Assembly (NCBI RefSeq): GCF_001580455.1 | Contig: NZ_CP010951.1 | Coordinates: 2,356,001-2,420,000 of the forward strand | DNA: 64,000 nucleotides | DNA from: Ramlibacter tataouinensis | Lineage (GTDB): Bacteria > Pseudomonadota > Gammaproteobacteria > Burkholderiales > Burkholderiaceae_C | Direction: 5' to 3' | In this document: positions 47,377-59,396 of the stretch, piece by piece | Layout of the letters: every line of letters starts with the position of its first letter | Numbering within the stretch: the stretch's first letter is position 1 | Made by a program: the position numbers and the translations under genes | The notes under the pieces: model-generated | What the model saw: the letters and a program-made list of their open reading frames with translations, nothing else | What the model was told of the DNA's origin: nothing | Database searches by the model: none

Positions 47377-47921
47377 GCCGCCTCGGCCTCGATGCGGCGC
47401 CGCAGGTCGCGAAAGCGTTCCAGCGGCTCGGCGCCGAACAGCGGGTCGTTGCCGGCCGGCGCGGCATCCTTGACCGCGATCCAGTCGGGCTCCTGCAGCA
47501 GGCGGCCGGCCAGCGGCAGGATGTCTTCTTCTTCCCTGGCGATGTGGTTGCCGTAATAGACCAGGAAGATGGCCGCCGCCTCCTCGATGTCGGCGCGCTG
47601 GATGATGGCGCCCGCATCGATCTCTTCGAGCATGCGCGCCAGCTCATCGCCGGCGCGGGCGATCACGCGGTGTTCCTGCATCAGGCGCGCCAGCGGCAGC
47701 TGCCGGTCCGGGCGCAAGGCGACCAGGCGGCGGAAGGCCTCATCCTCGCGCGGGTGGTGGTACTGGTCGGCGTATTCGCGCAGGTAGGAAATGATGTCCA
47801 GCATCAGCTGGGTGTTCGGCGCGTCGCCGCCGTGGAACACCTCGACTTCCTTGCGCAGCAGGCGCAGCAGCCGGCTGAAGTACATGTGTTCCTCGTGCCA
47901 GGCCTTCACCGGATCCAACAT
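47373..47921 (-). CDS. Hemerythrin-like domain protein
   Basis: A 182-residue four-helix bundle with the HHE cation-binding pattern: WHEEH (His9, His12) in helix 1, YADQYHHPREDEAF in helix 2, MQEHRVI in helix 3, and FLVYYGNHIAREEEDILP in helix 4. Bacterial proteins of this type bind a di-iron centre and are thought to sense or buffer O2, NO or iron. The C-terminal 40 residues lie outside the domain. It is a single gene on the minus strand, immediately downstream of the T2SS genes. Confidence 0.88.
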   Translation of the reverse strand: MLDPVKAWHEEHMYFSRLLRLLRKEVEVFHGGDAPNTQLMLDIISYLREYADQYHHPREDEAFRRLVALRPDRQLPLARLMQEHRVIARAGDELARMLEEIDAGAIIQRADIEEAAAIFLVYYGNHIAREEEDILPLAGRLLQEPDWIAVKDAAPAGNDPLFGAEPLERFRDLRRRIEAEAA

Positions 47922-47961
47922 GGGGCCTTTCTCTCCTTGCGCAGTGCAAGGGCGCGGTTGG

Positions 47962-49374
<1,413 letters not shown>

Positions 49375-49393
49375 CAGGCCGATTCTGACGAAA

Positions 49394-51652
49394 TCAGCGT
49401 CCGAGCGGCGTCGGCACCGCCGACTGCGTAACAGGCCGCCCCGCGGCTGGGGCCGTGCTGCTCGGGGGCAGCGGCATCGGAGGCGCAGCCGGTGCGGTGG
49501 GAGCGGCGGGCGCGGTCCCCGGCGCGGGCGCCGGCGCCGGCGGCGGCGGCATGATCGCCGACTCGTTCACCGGGATCACGATGCTTTGCGGCGGCTGCGC
49601 CTGCATCTGCATGCCGCGCATCAGGTCGTAGCGGTCCAGCGAGATCGCGTCGCTTTGCACGCTGTCGCGGATCACCACCGGGCGCAGGAAGACCATCAGG
49701 TTGGTCTTCACGCGCTGCCGCGTCTGGGTCTTGAACAGGTCACCCACGATCGGCACGTCGCCGAGCAAGGGCACCTTCTGGTCGTTGTTGGAGTATTGGT
49801 CCTGCAGCAGGCCGCCGAGCACCACGATGGCACCGTCGTCCACAAGGATGCTCGACTCGAGCGAGCGCTTGTTCGTGATGAGGCCCGTGGGCGAACCGAC
49901 CGAAGTCTGGTCGATGGTGGAGACCTCCTGGAACAGCTGCATCTTGATGGTGCCGTTCTCGCTGATCTGCGGGCGCACGCGCAGCGTCAGGCCCACGTCG
50001 CGGCGCTCGATGGTCTGGAACGGATTCACCGAACCCTGGGCGGCCCCGGTGTTGGTGAACTGGCCGGTGACGAAGGGCACGTTCTGGCCGACCACGATCT
50101 TGGCTTCCTCGTTGTCCAGCGTGAGCAGGTTGGGCGTGGCCAGCACGTTGCCGTCGCCCGTGCTCTGGAGGAAGTTCGCGATCGAGGTCAGGATGAACCG
50201 TCCCGCGATCTGGCGGGCCGTGCCGATGTTGAAGCCCGGCTGGGGCTTGGTCGGGTTCGTGGCGTCCGCCTGAATGTTCAGGTCCAGGAGGTTGGTGGTG
50301 CCGCCCTGCGTGAAGTTGGTGCCCAGGATGCCCACCGTGCCGCCGCCGCTGTTGGCCGTCGTCAGCCACTGGATGCCGAACTGCCCGGCGCGGGTGGTGC
50401 TCACCTCGGCAACCAGGCTTTCCACGTACACCTGCGCGCGGCGCGAATCGAGCATGTCGATCACGGCGCGGATCTGCCGGTACTGCGGCTCCGCCGCCGT
50501 GATGATCAGCGCGTTGGTGGCCGGGTCGGCCTGGATCTGACCGCCGGTCTGCACCTGGCCCACCGGCTGCGTGGGCGCCGTGGCCTGCGGCGAGGCCGCC
50601 CCGGTGGCGGCGCCGGCCGCGGTGGCGGCGGTCGGCACCACGCTGGCCGTGGGCGCGGCCGTCGCTCCGCCCGCCGCACCCGCCGTGCCGCTCGGGCCGA
50701 GGGCCGACAGCGCGGCGCGCAGCGTCACGGCCAGGCGCGTGGCGTCCGCGTTCTTCAGGTACACCACCCAGATGTTGCCGGCGGCGCTCTGGCCCGCCGG
50801 CTGGTCCAGCTTCTGCACCAGCGAGCGGATCAGGGTCAGGCGCGCGGGATTGGGCGCGCGCACCAGCAGCGCGTTGCTGCGCGCTTCCGGAATGATGGTG
50901 GCGCGCGTCCCGTCGGCGCCACCGACCGCTGGCGCGGGTGCCCCGGGCGCTGCCGGGGCAGCGCCGCTGGCATCGATCAGGCGCTGCACCACGGGAGCGA
51001 CGTCGACCGCCAGCACGTGCTGCAGCGGGATGACGTCGACGTCGGTGGCATTGGTCACGTCCAGCGCGGCGATGATGCGGCCGATGCGCTGCAGGTTGTC
51101 GGCGTAGTCGGTGATGACCAGCGAGTTGTTGCCCGGATTCACGTTGATCGTGTTGTTCGGGCTGATCAAGGGGCGCAGGATGGGCACCAGGTTGTTGGCC
51201 GACTCGTAGCTCAGACGGAAGATCTGCGTGGCGATCTGCGCGCCGCCGGCCGGCGGCCCGGCCGACACGGCGCCGGTCTGCAGCTTCGCATCGGCCTCGG
51301 GCACCAGCTTGAGCAGGCCCTGCGACTCCACCACCGTGAAGCCCGATAGCCGCAAGGCGGCGAGGAACTGGTTGTACGCGACGTTCGGCGGCACCGGCCG
51401 GTCGGTGCTCAGGTTGATCGTGCCCTTCACGCGCGGATCCACCACGATGTTGCGGCCCGTGATCGCCGCCATGGTACGCGCCACCGCCTCGATCTCGGCG
51501 TTGACGAAGTTCAGGGTCACGGGCTCGCGCGATGCGCGCTGGCGCTGTTGCTGTGGCTGGGGCTGCGCCAGTCCCGGGCCGCTCGCGGCAAGGGCGCAGG
51601 CCAGGCACAGCGCGGTGGAACGGGCGAAGGGGGAGCGGGGGTGGTTCTTCAT
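49394..51652 (-). CDS. gspD: Type II secretion secretin GspD
   Basis: The outer-membrane channel; 752 residues. A signal peptide (STALCLACALAASGPGLA) is followed by N0 (VTLNFVNAEIEAVARTMA) and the N1-N3 domains. N3 carries a long Ala/Thr-rich insert around 340-400. The secretin core contains VPFVTGQF, LTLRVRPQISENGTIKM and the conserved VPLLGDVPIVGDLFK. The Pro/Ala-rich C-terminal tail suits a pilotin-binding S-domain. Start ATG 51652 gives the signal peptide. Confidence 0.95.
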   Translation of the reverse strand: MKNHPRSPFARSTALCLACALAASGPGLAQPQPQQQRQRASREPVTLNFVNAEIEAVARTMAAITGRNIVVDPRVKGTINLSTDRPVPPNVAYNQFLAALRLSGFTVVESQGLLKLVPEADAKLQTGAVSAGPPAGGAQIATQIFRLSYESANNLVPILRPLISPNNTINVNPGNNSLVITDYADNLQRIGRIIAALDVTNATDVDVIPLQHVLAVDVAPVVQRLIDASGAAPAAPGAPAPAVGGADGTRATIIPEARSNALLVRAPNPARLTLIRSLVQKLDQPAGQSAAGNIWVVYLKNADATRLAVTLRAALSALGPSGTAGAAGGATAAPTASVVPTAATAAGAATGAASPQATAPTQPVGQVQTGGQIQADPATNALIITAAEPQYRQIRAVIDMLDSRRAQVYVESLVAEVSTTRAGQFGIQWLTTANSGGGTVGILGTNFTQGGTTNLLDLNIQADATNPTKPQPGFNIGTARQIAGRFILTSIANFLQSTGDGNVLATPNLLTLDNEEAKIVVGQNVPFVTGQFTNTGAAQGSVNPFQTIERRDVGLTLRVRPQISENGTIKMQLFQEVSTIDQTSVGSPTGLITNKRSLESSILVDDGAIVVLGGLLQDQYSNNDQKVPLLGDVPIVGDLFKTQTRQRVKTNLMVFLRPVVIRDSVQSDAISLDRYDLMRGMQMQAQPPQSIVIPVNESAIMPPPPAPAPAPGTAPAAPTAPAAPPMPLPPSSTAPAAGRPVTQSAVPTPLGR

Positions 51653-51665
51653 ACTTTGACGGGCC

Positions 51666-52460
51666 CTACCCAATCGAGATGATGGAGCGCGCGCCGCTGC
51701 GCCGGCCGATGATATTGAGCAGGTTCGAAAGCGCGTCCTCCCGGTCCGGGGCCGCGGTGGCCTCGCCCGAAAAACGCAGGCGCGAGCCGATCCACTGGCC
51801 GCTGCCACTCAGTTGCAGGCTGCCTTCCAGCGTTTCGAGTTGCAGTGTCGGCGTGGCGCCTCCCACGAGGGTGATGCGATAGCTGCCCATCGGCCTCAAG
51901 GTGGACAGGCGCGACGACAGGCGTTGCGCCCGCAATTCGGCTCGTCCGGCAAGGGCCATCCGGCCTTCGATCCATTCTACTGAAAGGCTCTGCGTTAAAA
52001 GAGTTAAATCGCCGTCAAGCTGAAGCGTGTTCCAGGGCGTGCCCAGGCCGGCGAGCAAGGCGGCCGGCCATTGGGTCTGCCCATCATCGACTTCGACGGC
52101 GACGCCGCGCCATCCCGGTTTCAGGCGCATGGCCACCGGTCGCATGGTGCAGCAGGGGGCATTCAATTCGACCGCGAGCCCGTTCCAGCGTGGCCGCACG
52201 TGCCAGTCGATGCGGCCCGGCAGTGCCAACTCAGCCTTGCTGCCCGCGCCCCCGGTCAGCAACAGCTGCGCGGAGCCGGTCCACAGCGTGCCGCGCGCGT
52301 CGCTCAATTGCAGGCGCCCCGCGGTCGCCTCGTCGATGCGGCTGCCGAGCCAGCTCGCGGGAATGAAGAGCAGCAGCGCCAGCGCCAGGCCCAGCGCAGC
52401 CCCGGCGAAGGCCCAGGTCCAGGAGGCGCGTGCCGGCGCTGTCGTGGCAGGGGCGGTCAC
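51666..52460 (-). CDS. gspN: Type II secretion protein GspN
   Basis: 264 residues. A membrane anchor near the N-terminus (TWAFAGAALGLALALLLFIPASW) and a periplasmic beta domain match the T2SSN family (LSDARGTLWTGSAQLLL, RPRWNGLAVELNAPCC). GspN is present in only part of T2SS and its role is unclear. The GTG start overlaps the gspM stop (GTGA), and gspD begins 13 bases further on. Confidence 0.88.
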   Translation of the reverse strand: MTAPATTAPARASWTWAFAGAALGLALALLLFIPASWLGSRIDEATAGRLQLSDARGTLWTGSAQLLLTGGAGSKAELALPGRIDWHVRPRWNGLAVELNAPCCTMRPVAMRLKPGWRGVAVEVDDGQTQWPAALLAGLGTPWNTLQLDGDLTLLTQSLSVEWIEGRMALAGRAELRAQRLSSRLSTLRPMGSYRITLVGGATPTLQLETLEGSLQLSGSGQWIGSRLRFSGEATAAPDREDALSNLLNIIGRRSGARSIISIG

Positions 52461-52942
52461 TTCGACGGCAGGGTCAGGACCAGGCTGCCGTCCCACGCGC
52501 CGCCGGCGTTGCGCACCAGGTGGGCTTCGGCTGGTATCGCGCGCGCGTTCAGGCGCGCCTGCGCCAGCCACTGCGCGAGCGCGTCCGGGGCCGCGCCGGT
52601 CAGCGTGATCGTCGCGCGTTCGCCCTGGATCGCCATCCGGCCCGAGGCCCCGAGCCCCTGGCGGACCGCGGCCTCGAGTTGCCGCACGGCCTCGTCGTGG
52701 TTCTGTTTCGGCTGCGCCTGCAGCGATTGCGCCTGCGCCTGCAGCGCGATCATCCGCTGCAACTGGGCGTCGAGCGTGCGCCGCTGCGCGTCCGCAGTCC
52801 GCAGCGTGGACAGGGCCGGACCGACCGCCAGCATCCACAGCAGCGCGACACCGACCACCGTGGCGGCCGCCACCACCATCGTCTTCTCGCGCTTTGCCAG
52901 CGCGGCCCAGCGCCGGCGCAAGGCCTGGAGGCGCGCGTTCAT
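52457..52942 (-). CDS. gspM: Type II secretion protein GspM
   Basis: A 161-residue inner-membrane assembly-platform protein. A basic cytoplasmic start (MNARLQALRRRWAALAKREK) and one helix (about 22-42) precede a coiled-coil and a small ferredoxin-like periplasmic domain ending in GSLVLTLPSK. It pairs with GspL. It overlaps both gspL and gspN by 4 bases. Confidence 0.92.
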   Translation of the reverse strand: MNARLQALRRRWAALAKREKTMVVAAATVVGVALLWMLAVGPALSTLRTADAQRRTLDAQLQRMIALQAQAQSLQAQPKQNHDEAVRQLEAAVRQGLGASGRMAIQGERATITLTGAAPDALAQWLAQARLNARAIPAEAHLVRNAGGAWDGSLVLTLPSK

Positions 52943-54150
52943 GGCTGCGCCTCGAAGGTGAGAACCAGGGCGTCGCTGCTCTGGGCTGCCGCGTAGCCGC
53001 GCGACTTGAGGCCGGAGGTGGCCGCCTTGATCTCATCGGGCTGTAGCGAAATGCCCTTGGTGCGCAGCTCGCCGTTGGCGTAGTCGAGGGCCGTCGGCGT
53101 GCGTTGCGGCGGCAGCGTGCCGGCCAGGGCCGCCAGCATCGCCTCCAGGTCGCGTCCGGAGGTCGCACCGGTGGCTTGGCGCAGGGCGGCCACTTCACGC
53201 TCCATCTGCGCCGGGGCATCGACCACCAGCTTCACGTTCGGGAAAGTCTGCGTCAGGGCCCGGCCCATGGCTTCGCGCTTGTCGTTCAGGGCCGCCCGCT
53301 CGCGCCAGGCCCAAGCGTTCAGGCCCACCAGGTTGATGACGACCAGCAGCGCCGCGCCCCAGCGCGCCGGCCGCCACTGCGGCGCGGCCAGCATGTCGGC
53401 CCAGACCGTGCCCATCCGCTTGAGCGCGCGCGAGCGTCCTGAACTGGACAGGTCGAATTGGGCCAGGTCCCAGGCGGACTGCGCCGCCTGCACCCAGCGC
53501 TGCGCCGGCTGCAGCAGGATGGGCGCGTGCTGCAGCACCTGTTCCGCGAGCGCCGCTACCGGCGGCTCGGCGACGCAGGGCGTGTCTTCCGGCAGGGAGG
53601 GCGGCAGCAGCGCCAGCGCCGTGGTGGCGAGCGGCAGCAGCGCAACGCCATCGGCGCCGGCCAGCACCAGACTGGCGTCCTCGGGCTCGCCGATCGCATG
53701 GAGCGCCGGACTGCCCTCGGGCGCGAATTCAGGGACGATGCGCGACACCGGGCGGCCCGCCGCCTCGAGCAGCTGCAGCGCGCCGCGCAGCCACTGGCGA
53801 TCGCAGGTGGCGACCCACAGCGGCGCGTCCGCGGCCGCCTCGGGTTGCAGTGCGAAGTGCAGCGCCTCGGGCTCGTCGAGCAGCTGGTCCTCGAGCAGGC
53901 CCTCGAGCACGCTGCGCAGGCGGGGCGAGCGCAGGCTCACGCCCTTGGGCAGTTCGACCCGGTGCCAGGACAGCATGCGCACCGGTACGAGGGCCACCAC
54001 TTCGCTGCCCGCGCGCGTGGGCGCCGGCAGCACCGACGCCTGCGCGGCACCGTGGCTGGCGACGGCGCTGCCGTCGTGCGTGAGCGCGAACTCGAACTCG
54101 GTCGCACCGCTGACCGGGTGCGCTGGAAGGGCGACGATGAGGGCGCTCAT
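52939..54150 (-). CDS. gspL: Type II secretion protein GspL
   Basis: A 403-residue bitopic protein. The cytoplasmic actin-like domain (about 1-270) binds GspE, the membrane helix is RWGAALLVVINLVGLNAWAW, and the periplasmic domain pairs with GspM. Start ATG 54150 (MSALIVALPAHP) is preferred over a longer in-frame reading. No strong ribosome site is visible; translation may depend on gspK upstream, 28 bases away. Confidence 0.92.
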   Translation of the reverse strand: MSALIVALPAHPVSGATEFEFALTHDGSAVASHGAAQASVLPAPTRAGSEVVALVPVRMLSWHRVELPKGVSLRSPRLRSVLEGLLEDQLLDEPEALHFALQPEAAADAPLWVATCDRQWLRGALQLLEAAGRPVSRIVPEFAPEGSPALHAIGEPEDASLVLAGADGVALLPLATTALALLPPSLPEDTPCVAEPPVAALAEQVLQHAPILLQPAQRWVQAAQSAWDLAQFDLSSSGRSRALKRMGTVWADMLAAPQWRPARWGAALLVVINLVGLNAWAWRERAALNDKREAMGRALTQTFPNVKLVVDAPAQMEREVAALRQATGATSGRDLEAMLAALAGTLPPQRTPTALDYANGELRTKGISLQPDEIKAATSGLKSRGYAAAQSSDALVLTFEAQP

Positions 54151-54178
54151 GTGTGGGGATTGTAGAAAGGCTGGCGCG

Positions 54179-55171
54179 CTAGCGGCGCGCGGCAGCAAGT
54201 TGCGCCGGCGCATTGGGATCCACGACGACCCGCTCGCGCTGGATCACGCGCACGTCGTTCCGGTTGACGCGCTGGAGCACGGCGCGCTCTTCCACCACCA
54301 GCTGGTCCAGGCGCAGGCGAGCGCGCACTTCGAAGAAACTCGAACTCACGCCCAGGGCCTGGAGCCGATCCGGCGTGAGCGTGCCCAGGACCCGCTGCGC
54401 TTCCGCAGAGTTCTTCAAGTGCGCGCCGTCGCGCTCGCGCACCAGTTGCTGGGCCTGCGCCAGCGGCACCCCGGCGGCCGCGGCGATCACTTCGGCGGGC
54501 GCGGTGTTGAGGTTCACGGGGGTCGGCTGCGTCGTGTTCAGGATCGTCACGAACGGCGACAGCGCCGCCACGGTGTCGGGGCTCACGCCGAGCCAGGCCA
54601 GCTGGGCCACCCCTTGCGGCAATAGCGGCGCCTGCGCCGCCCCCGGGCTGGTGCTGGCGGCCACCACTGCAAAACGCAGGTTCTCCGCCAGCTTGTCCAG
54701 TTCGGATTGGGGCAGGTTGAGGATCGCGAACAGGCGCGCGAAGATGGTGTGGGACGCCTCCCGCGGCGTACCGGTGGACTCGACCAGGTCGTTGACGTTC
54801 AGGTGCGACTGCAGGTCCGTGACGGTGCCGGAAAGAAAGGCATCCATCACCCCGGGGCCGATGTCGGCGTTGCTGACGCCCTGGTCGGCAGACAGGAAAC
54901 TCGACAGCCGCGCCTCCTCCAAGGGCACCGCCCAGGGCTCGCCCAGGTGGTCCACGTTTCCGGAGCGCGCATCCTCGCGCAGCACCAGCCGCGCCCAGTC
55001 CAGTGAGCCAGTGAGGATCCAGCTCGCCTGAATGCGCGCGCGTTCGGCCGTTTCCACTTCGACGCTGCGCCATTGCTGCCACAGCGCGGCCGCCGCGAAG
55101 GTCGCGACCAGTGCCACGGTGAGCATCGCCATCAGCAGCGCGGCCCCGGCCTGCGTGCGTTTCATCGTCAT
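54179..55171 (-). CDS. gspK: Type II secretion minor pseudopilin GspK
   Basis: 330 residues. The prepilin leader QAG^AALLMAMLTVALVATFAA lacks the usual Glu5, which is normal for GspK; this protein caps the pseudopilus tip with GspI and GspJ. The SAM-like and pilin domains contain VNDLVESTGTP and TPVNLNTAPAEVIAAAAGV. ATG 55171 overlaps the gspJ stop by 4 bases; ATG 55165 is an alternative. Confidence 0.94.
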   Translation of the reverse strand: MTMKRTQAGAALLMAMLTVALVATFAAAALWQQWRSVEVETAERARIQASWILTGSLDWARLVLREDARSGNVDHLGEPWAVPLEEARLSSFLSADQGVSNADIGPGVMDAFLSGTVTDLQSHLNVNDLVESTGTPREASHTIFARLFAILNLPQSELDKLAENLRFAVVAASTSPGAAQAPLLPQGVAQLAWLGVSPDTVAALSPFVTILNTTQPTPVNLNTAPAEVIAAAAGVPLAQAQQLVRERDGAHLKNSAEAQRVLGTLTPDRLQALGVSSSFFEVRARLRLDQLVVEERAVLQRVNRNDVRVIQRERVVVDPNAPAQLAAARR

Positions 55172-55851
55172 GATGCCGGCCGCGCCCAGTCGCGCGTGAT
55201 GGTGCCGGTCACAGCCTGGCCCGGCGCGAGCTCCAGGATGAGCCGGATGCCCTCGGGCAGCGGTCCCGGCCCGGCTTGGCTCACCGCGGCGCCCGGTGGC
55301 GGTGCGGAAGGGGCGGGGCCCTGGGTGTCGCCGCTCGACAGCGGATTGGTCCAGGCGTTCTGGCGGAAATAGAACAGCTGCCAGTCTTCCAGCGGCGTCA
55401 CCGCGACTTCGCGCGCGCGCTCTTCGGTCCCGGGGTTGCGCGCCCACAGGTCGGCGCGCGACCAGGCCTGGTCCAGCTCGCCCTGGGTGGTGACCGGCGC
55501 CGATTGCCAGCGCAGCCACATGCCGCTGCCGTTCACGAGCCGGTGGGTCCAGGCGGCCACGACGACCCCGTCGGCCGGGCCGGCGCTGCTGCGCCGAGTG
55601 AGCCGCAGCACCTGGCCGTTCCAGTCCAGCGCCGTCCGGCCGCGCAGCTGCGTCATGGCATCGAGGTCCGCCGTCCATTGCGCCAGCCCCACCTGCAGCG
55701 TGAGGACTTCATCGGCGCGCCCTTCGGTCTGCGTCTGCGCGCGCGTCATGCCATCCAGCCCGCGCCAACTCAGCATCGCCAGCAAGGCCATGGCGAACAG
55801 CGCGATCAGCAGTTCGACCAGAGTGAAGCCCCGGGTGCGCGCGCGAGCCAT
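55168..55851 (-). CDS. gspJ: Type II secretion minor pseudopilin GspJ
   Basis: 227 residues with the prepilin motif RG^FTLVELLIALFAMALLA at the N-terminus and the GspJ landmark LSWRGLDGM soon after. It forms the tip complex with GspI and GspK. The start shares one base with the gspI stop. The Ala/Pro-rich insert before the C-terminus is longer than usual. Confidence 0.94.
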   Translation of the reverse strand: MARARTRGFTLVELLIALFAMALLAMLSWRGLDGMTRAQTQTEGRADEVLTLQVGLAQWTADLDAMTQLRGRTALDWNGQVLRLTRRSSAGPADGVVVAAWTHRLVNGSGMWLRWQSAPVTTQGELDQAWSRADLWARNPGTEERAREVAVTPLEDWQLFYFRQNAWTNPLSSGDTQGPAPSAPPPGAAVSQAGPGPLPEGIRLILELAPGQAVTGTITRDWARPAS

Positions 55852-56219
55852 CAGTTCCTCCCGACCACGGTGGACAGCCGCAGTACCGGCGCACCCTGCT
55901 CGAACACCTGGGCATCCACGCGCCTGAAGTTCGGGTTGGGCGTCGGCCGCACCGTCACACCGACGGTGAACTCGCGATCCGCCTGGATGCAGGGCTCGGT
56001 CGAATCGCCGATGTTGGGGATCTGGCGCGTGAGCCGGGTCTTTGTCAGTTCGTTCTCGGCGCAGATGTGGGCCAGCAGCACGGACGATTGCCGCAGCGCG
56101 TTGCTGGTGAGCGCATTGGTGGCCTGCAGGCCGGCGGCCAGCGCGATGGCGACGATGGCGAGCGCGACCAGGACTTCGATCAGCGTGAAGCCGCGGGAGG
56201 GCGCTCGGTGGCGAATCAT
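55851..56219 (-). CDS. gspI: Type II secretion minor pseudopilin GspI
   Basis: 122 residues with prepilin motif RG^FTLIEVLVALAIVAIA. The short globular domain contains LAHICAENELTKTRL. It nucleates the pseudopilus tip. It overlaps gspH by 4 bases upstream and gspJ by 1 base downstream. Confidence 0.94.
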   Translation of the reverse strand: MIRHRAPSRGFTLIEVLVALAIVAIALAAGLQATNALTSNALRQSSVLLAHICAENELTKTRLTRQIPNIGDSTEPCIQADREFTVGVTVRPTPNPNFRRVDAQVFEQGAPVLRLSTVVGRN

Positions 56220-56683
56220 GGCGCGGCGCCCGGCGTTTCGATGGCGAAGGGCCTCAGGCCGTCGGTGGCGATGCGGACGCTGACATCCGGGGCGGCCGCA
56301 GACATCAGCACCACCGCCTGCGGGCCGATGATCGGCTCCGGGCCGAGCACCAGCACCGCCGGGCCCTGCGCGTGCGTGCCTTCCGCGAGCCAGTGGTCCG
56401 GCAGCGTGCCGGCGACCACGCCCTCGAAACGGAAGCCATCCCCGGTCGTGCGCCAGCGCACCGGCACCCCGCTGGCGCGCGATTGCGCGCGCGCCGACTC
56501 CAGCAGCGCCGCCAGGCGCTTTGCTTCGCGATCCAGCAGCGTGACCTGCGAATCACGCAAGGCAAAGCTCACGCCCGCGCTGGCGATCGCGATGATCGCC
56601 ACCACGATCAGGAGTTCGAACAGGGTGAAGCCGCGTGCGCGCGGCGTATGTCTAGCCCTATTGCCAGGAACCGATGTCGGCAT
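56216..56683 (-). CDS. gspH: Type II secretion minor pseudopilin GspH
   Basis: 155 residues with prepilin motif RG^FTLFELLIVVAIIAIA and the GspH/FimT domain (LDREAKRLAALLESARAQSR, VPVRW). The leader before the cleavage Gly is about 17 residues long, and the start lies 26 bases inside gspG. GspH links the tip complex to the GspG fibre. Confidence 0.92.
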   Translation of the reverse strand: MPTSVPGNRARHTPRARGFTLFELLIVVAIIAIASAGVSFALRDSQVTLLDREAKRLAALLESARAQSRASGVPVRWRTTGDGFRFEGVVAGTLPDHWLAEGTHAQGPAVLVLGPEPIIGPQAVVLMSAAAPDVSVRIATDGLRPFAIETPGAAP

Positions 56684-57098
56684 TCTTGCCCTCGCCGCCG
56701 GGCTGGCCGTCGGCGCCGAGCGACATCACGTCGATCTCACCCTTCACGCCGGGGTTGAGGTACTGGTAGGGCCGCCCCCAGGGGTCGTTGGGCAGCTTCT
56801 CGAGATAGGGCTTCCAGTTCGGCGGCGCCGGCTGGGCGCTGGGCTTGGCCACCAGTGCCTGCAGTCCCTGCTCGCCGGTCGGGTAGCGCTGGTTGTCCAG
56901 GCGATAGAGCTTGAGCGCCTGCATCAGGTTGTTCACGTCGGTTTTGGCCGCGGTCACCCGCGCGTCGTCGGCCCGGTCGAGGACATTGGGCACGATGAGG
57001 GCCGCGAGGACGCCGATGATGACCAACACCACCATCAGTTCGATGAGGGTGAAGCCGGCTTGCGCCGCGCGGCGCCATGAGGTGTGCAATTGCTTCAT
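56658..57098 (-). CDS. gspG: Type II secretion major pseudopilin GspG
   Basis: 146 residues. The prepilin motif is QAG^FTLIELMVVLVIIGVLA. The calcium-loop and C-terminal signature of GspG is present: PNDPWGRPYQYLNPG, then SLGADGQPGGEGKNADIGSW. It is the main pseudopilus subunit. It is the first gene of the minus-strand T2SS operon and is divergent from gspC, with only 41 bases between the start codons. Confidence 0.96.
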   Translation of the reverse strand: MKQLHTSWRRAAQAGFTLIELMVVLVIIGVLAALIVPNVLDRADDARVTAAKTDVNNLMQALKLYRLDNQRYPTGEQGLQALVAKPSAQPAPPNWKPYLEKLPNDPWGRPYQYLNPGVKGEIDVMSLGADGQPGGEGKNADIGSWQ

Positions 57099-57139
57099 GT
57101 CAACAGGTTCTGGACAGTCGCATCAATGATAATCGCCGC

Positions 57140-57592
57140 ATGGTGAGCAACTGGGGCAACAGGTGGGCCGTCGCGGGCGGTACCTTCATGCTTTGGGGCC
57201 TGGTCGCGGCGAGTGCCGTGTACTGGGCGATGAAGCTGATCGATGGCGGCCCCGTCGTTCCTCCGGCCACGGCCGCGCGCACCTCGGCCCCGGTGGATCC
57301 CGCCGCGGTGGCGCGCTTGCTGGGCTCCAGCCCCGAAGCGCCGGCCGCCGCCGCAGCCCCGAGCCTGGCCAGCCGGTTCAGCCTGCTGGGCGTGGTCGCG
57401 GGGCGCGCGCAGCAGGGCACCGCCGCCCTGATCGCGGTCGATGGCAGGCCGCCCCGGCCCTATCGCGTGGGCGCGCAGGTGGACGAAGGGCTGGTCCTGC
57501 AATCGGTCGAGCCCCGCCGCGTCGCGCTGGGCGCGACCCCCGGCGGCCCGCCGGCGCTGACCCTCGAGCTGCCGCTGCGCAAGAAAGACTAG
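57140..57592 (+). CDS. gspC: Type II secretion protein GspC (short form)
   Basis: A 150-residue inner-membrane protein: one helix (about 10-30), a Pro/Ala linker, and the homology-region domain that contacts GspD (FSLLGVVAGRAQQGTAALIA, YRVGAQVDEGLVL). The PDZ domain of longer GspC proteins is missing. ATG 57140 has GATAAT exactly 6 bases upstream and no Shine-Dalgarno, so translation from a leaderless mRNA is likely. It is separated in orientation from all other gsp genes here. Confidence 0.85.
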   Translation: MVSNWGNRWAVAGGTFMLWGLVAASAVYWAMKLIDGGPVVPPATAARTSAPVDPAAVARLLGSSPEAPAAAAAPSLASRFSLLGVVAGRAQQGTAALIAVDGRPPRPYRVGAQVDEGLVLQSVEPRRVALGATPGGPPALTLELPLRKKD

Positions 57593-57605
57593 CGCCTTCC
57601 CGGCG

Positions 57606-59150
<1,545 letters not shown>

Positions 59151-59174
59151 AACGAAAGAATCATAGTGGCCCGT

Positions 59175-59207
59175 AAAAAAGCCCCCGGACCTCGCGGCAC
59201 GGGGGCT
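59175..59207 (-). terminator. Terminator-like hairpin just upstream of ilvA
   Basis: Read on the minus strand: AGCCCCCG (59207-59200), loop, CGGGGGCT (59187-59180), then a run of T (59180-59175). It would end transcripts before ilvA. It is either the 3' end of a short RNA or an ilvA attenuator. A second small hairpin (TCCACC/GGTGGA, 59211-59228) precedes it. Confidence 0.75.
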
Positions 59208-59305
59208 AAATCCACCAAGGGAGGTGGAGGAGACAAGCGTTGCGGTGCGCGGGCAGTGCTGCTGCCGGCCACCAGGGCACAGCGGAATCGCTATGCTGCG
59301 AAACC

Positions 59306-59334
59306 AGTATAGCCCGAGATTTGTTGCGTTGCAG
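59306..59334 (-). promoter_or_regulatory. Putative minus-strand promoter for the ilvA leader or small RNA
   Basis: Minus-strand TATACT (59311-59306) with CTGCAA 17 bases upstream (59334-59329). Transcription would start near 59299 and reach the terminator at 59175, giving about 120 nt. The -35 match is weak. Confidence 0.4.
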
Positions 59335-59396
59335 CAGTCCGGGTTCGGGTGTGGAGGCTACGCCACACCGACAAGAATCCTCATTTGGAGAGCGTG

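Noticed and set aside
59208..59290. ilvA leader peptide (GTG...TAG) on the minus strand
   Set aside because: It has Leu and Trp codons but no Ile/Val run and no ribosome site, so it is mentioned only as a possibility within the ilvA upstream finding, not called as a gene.
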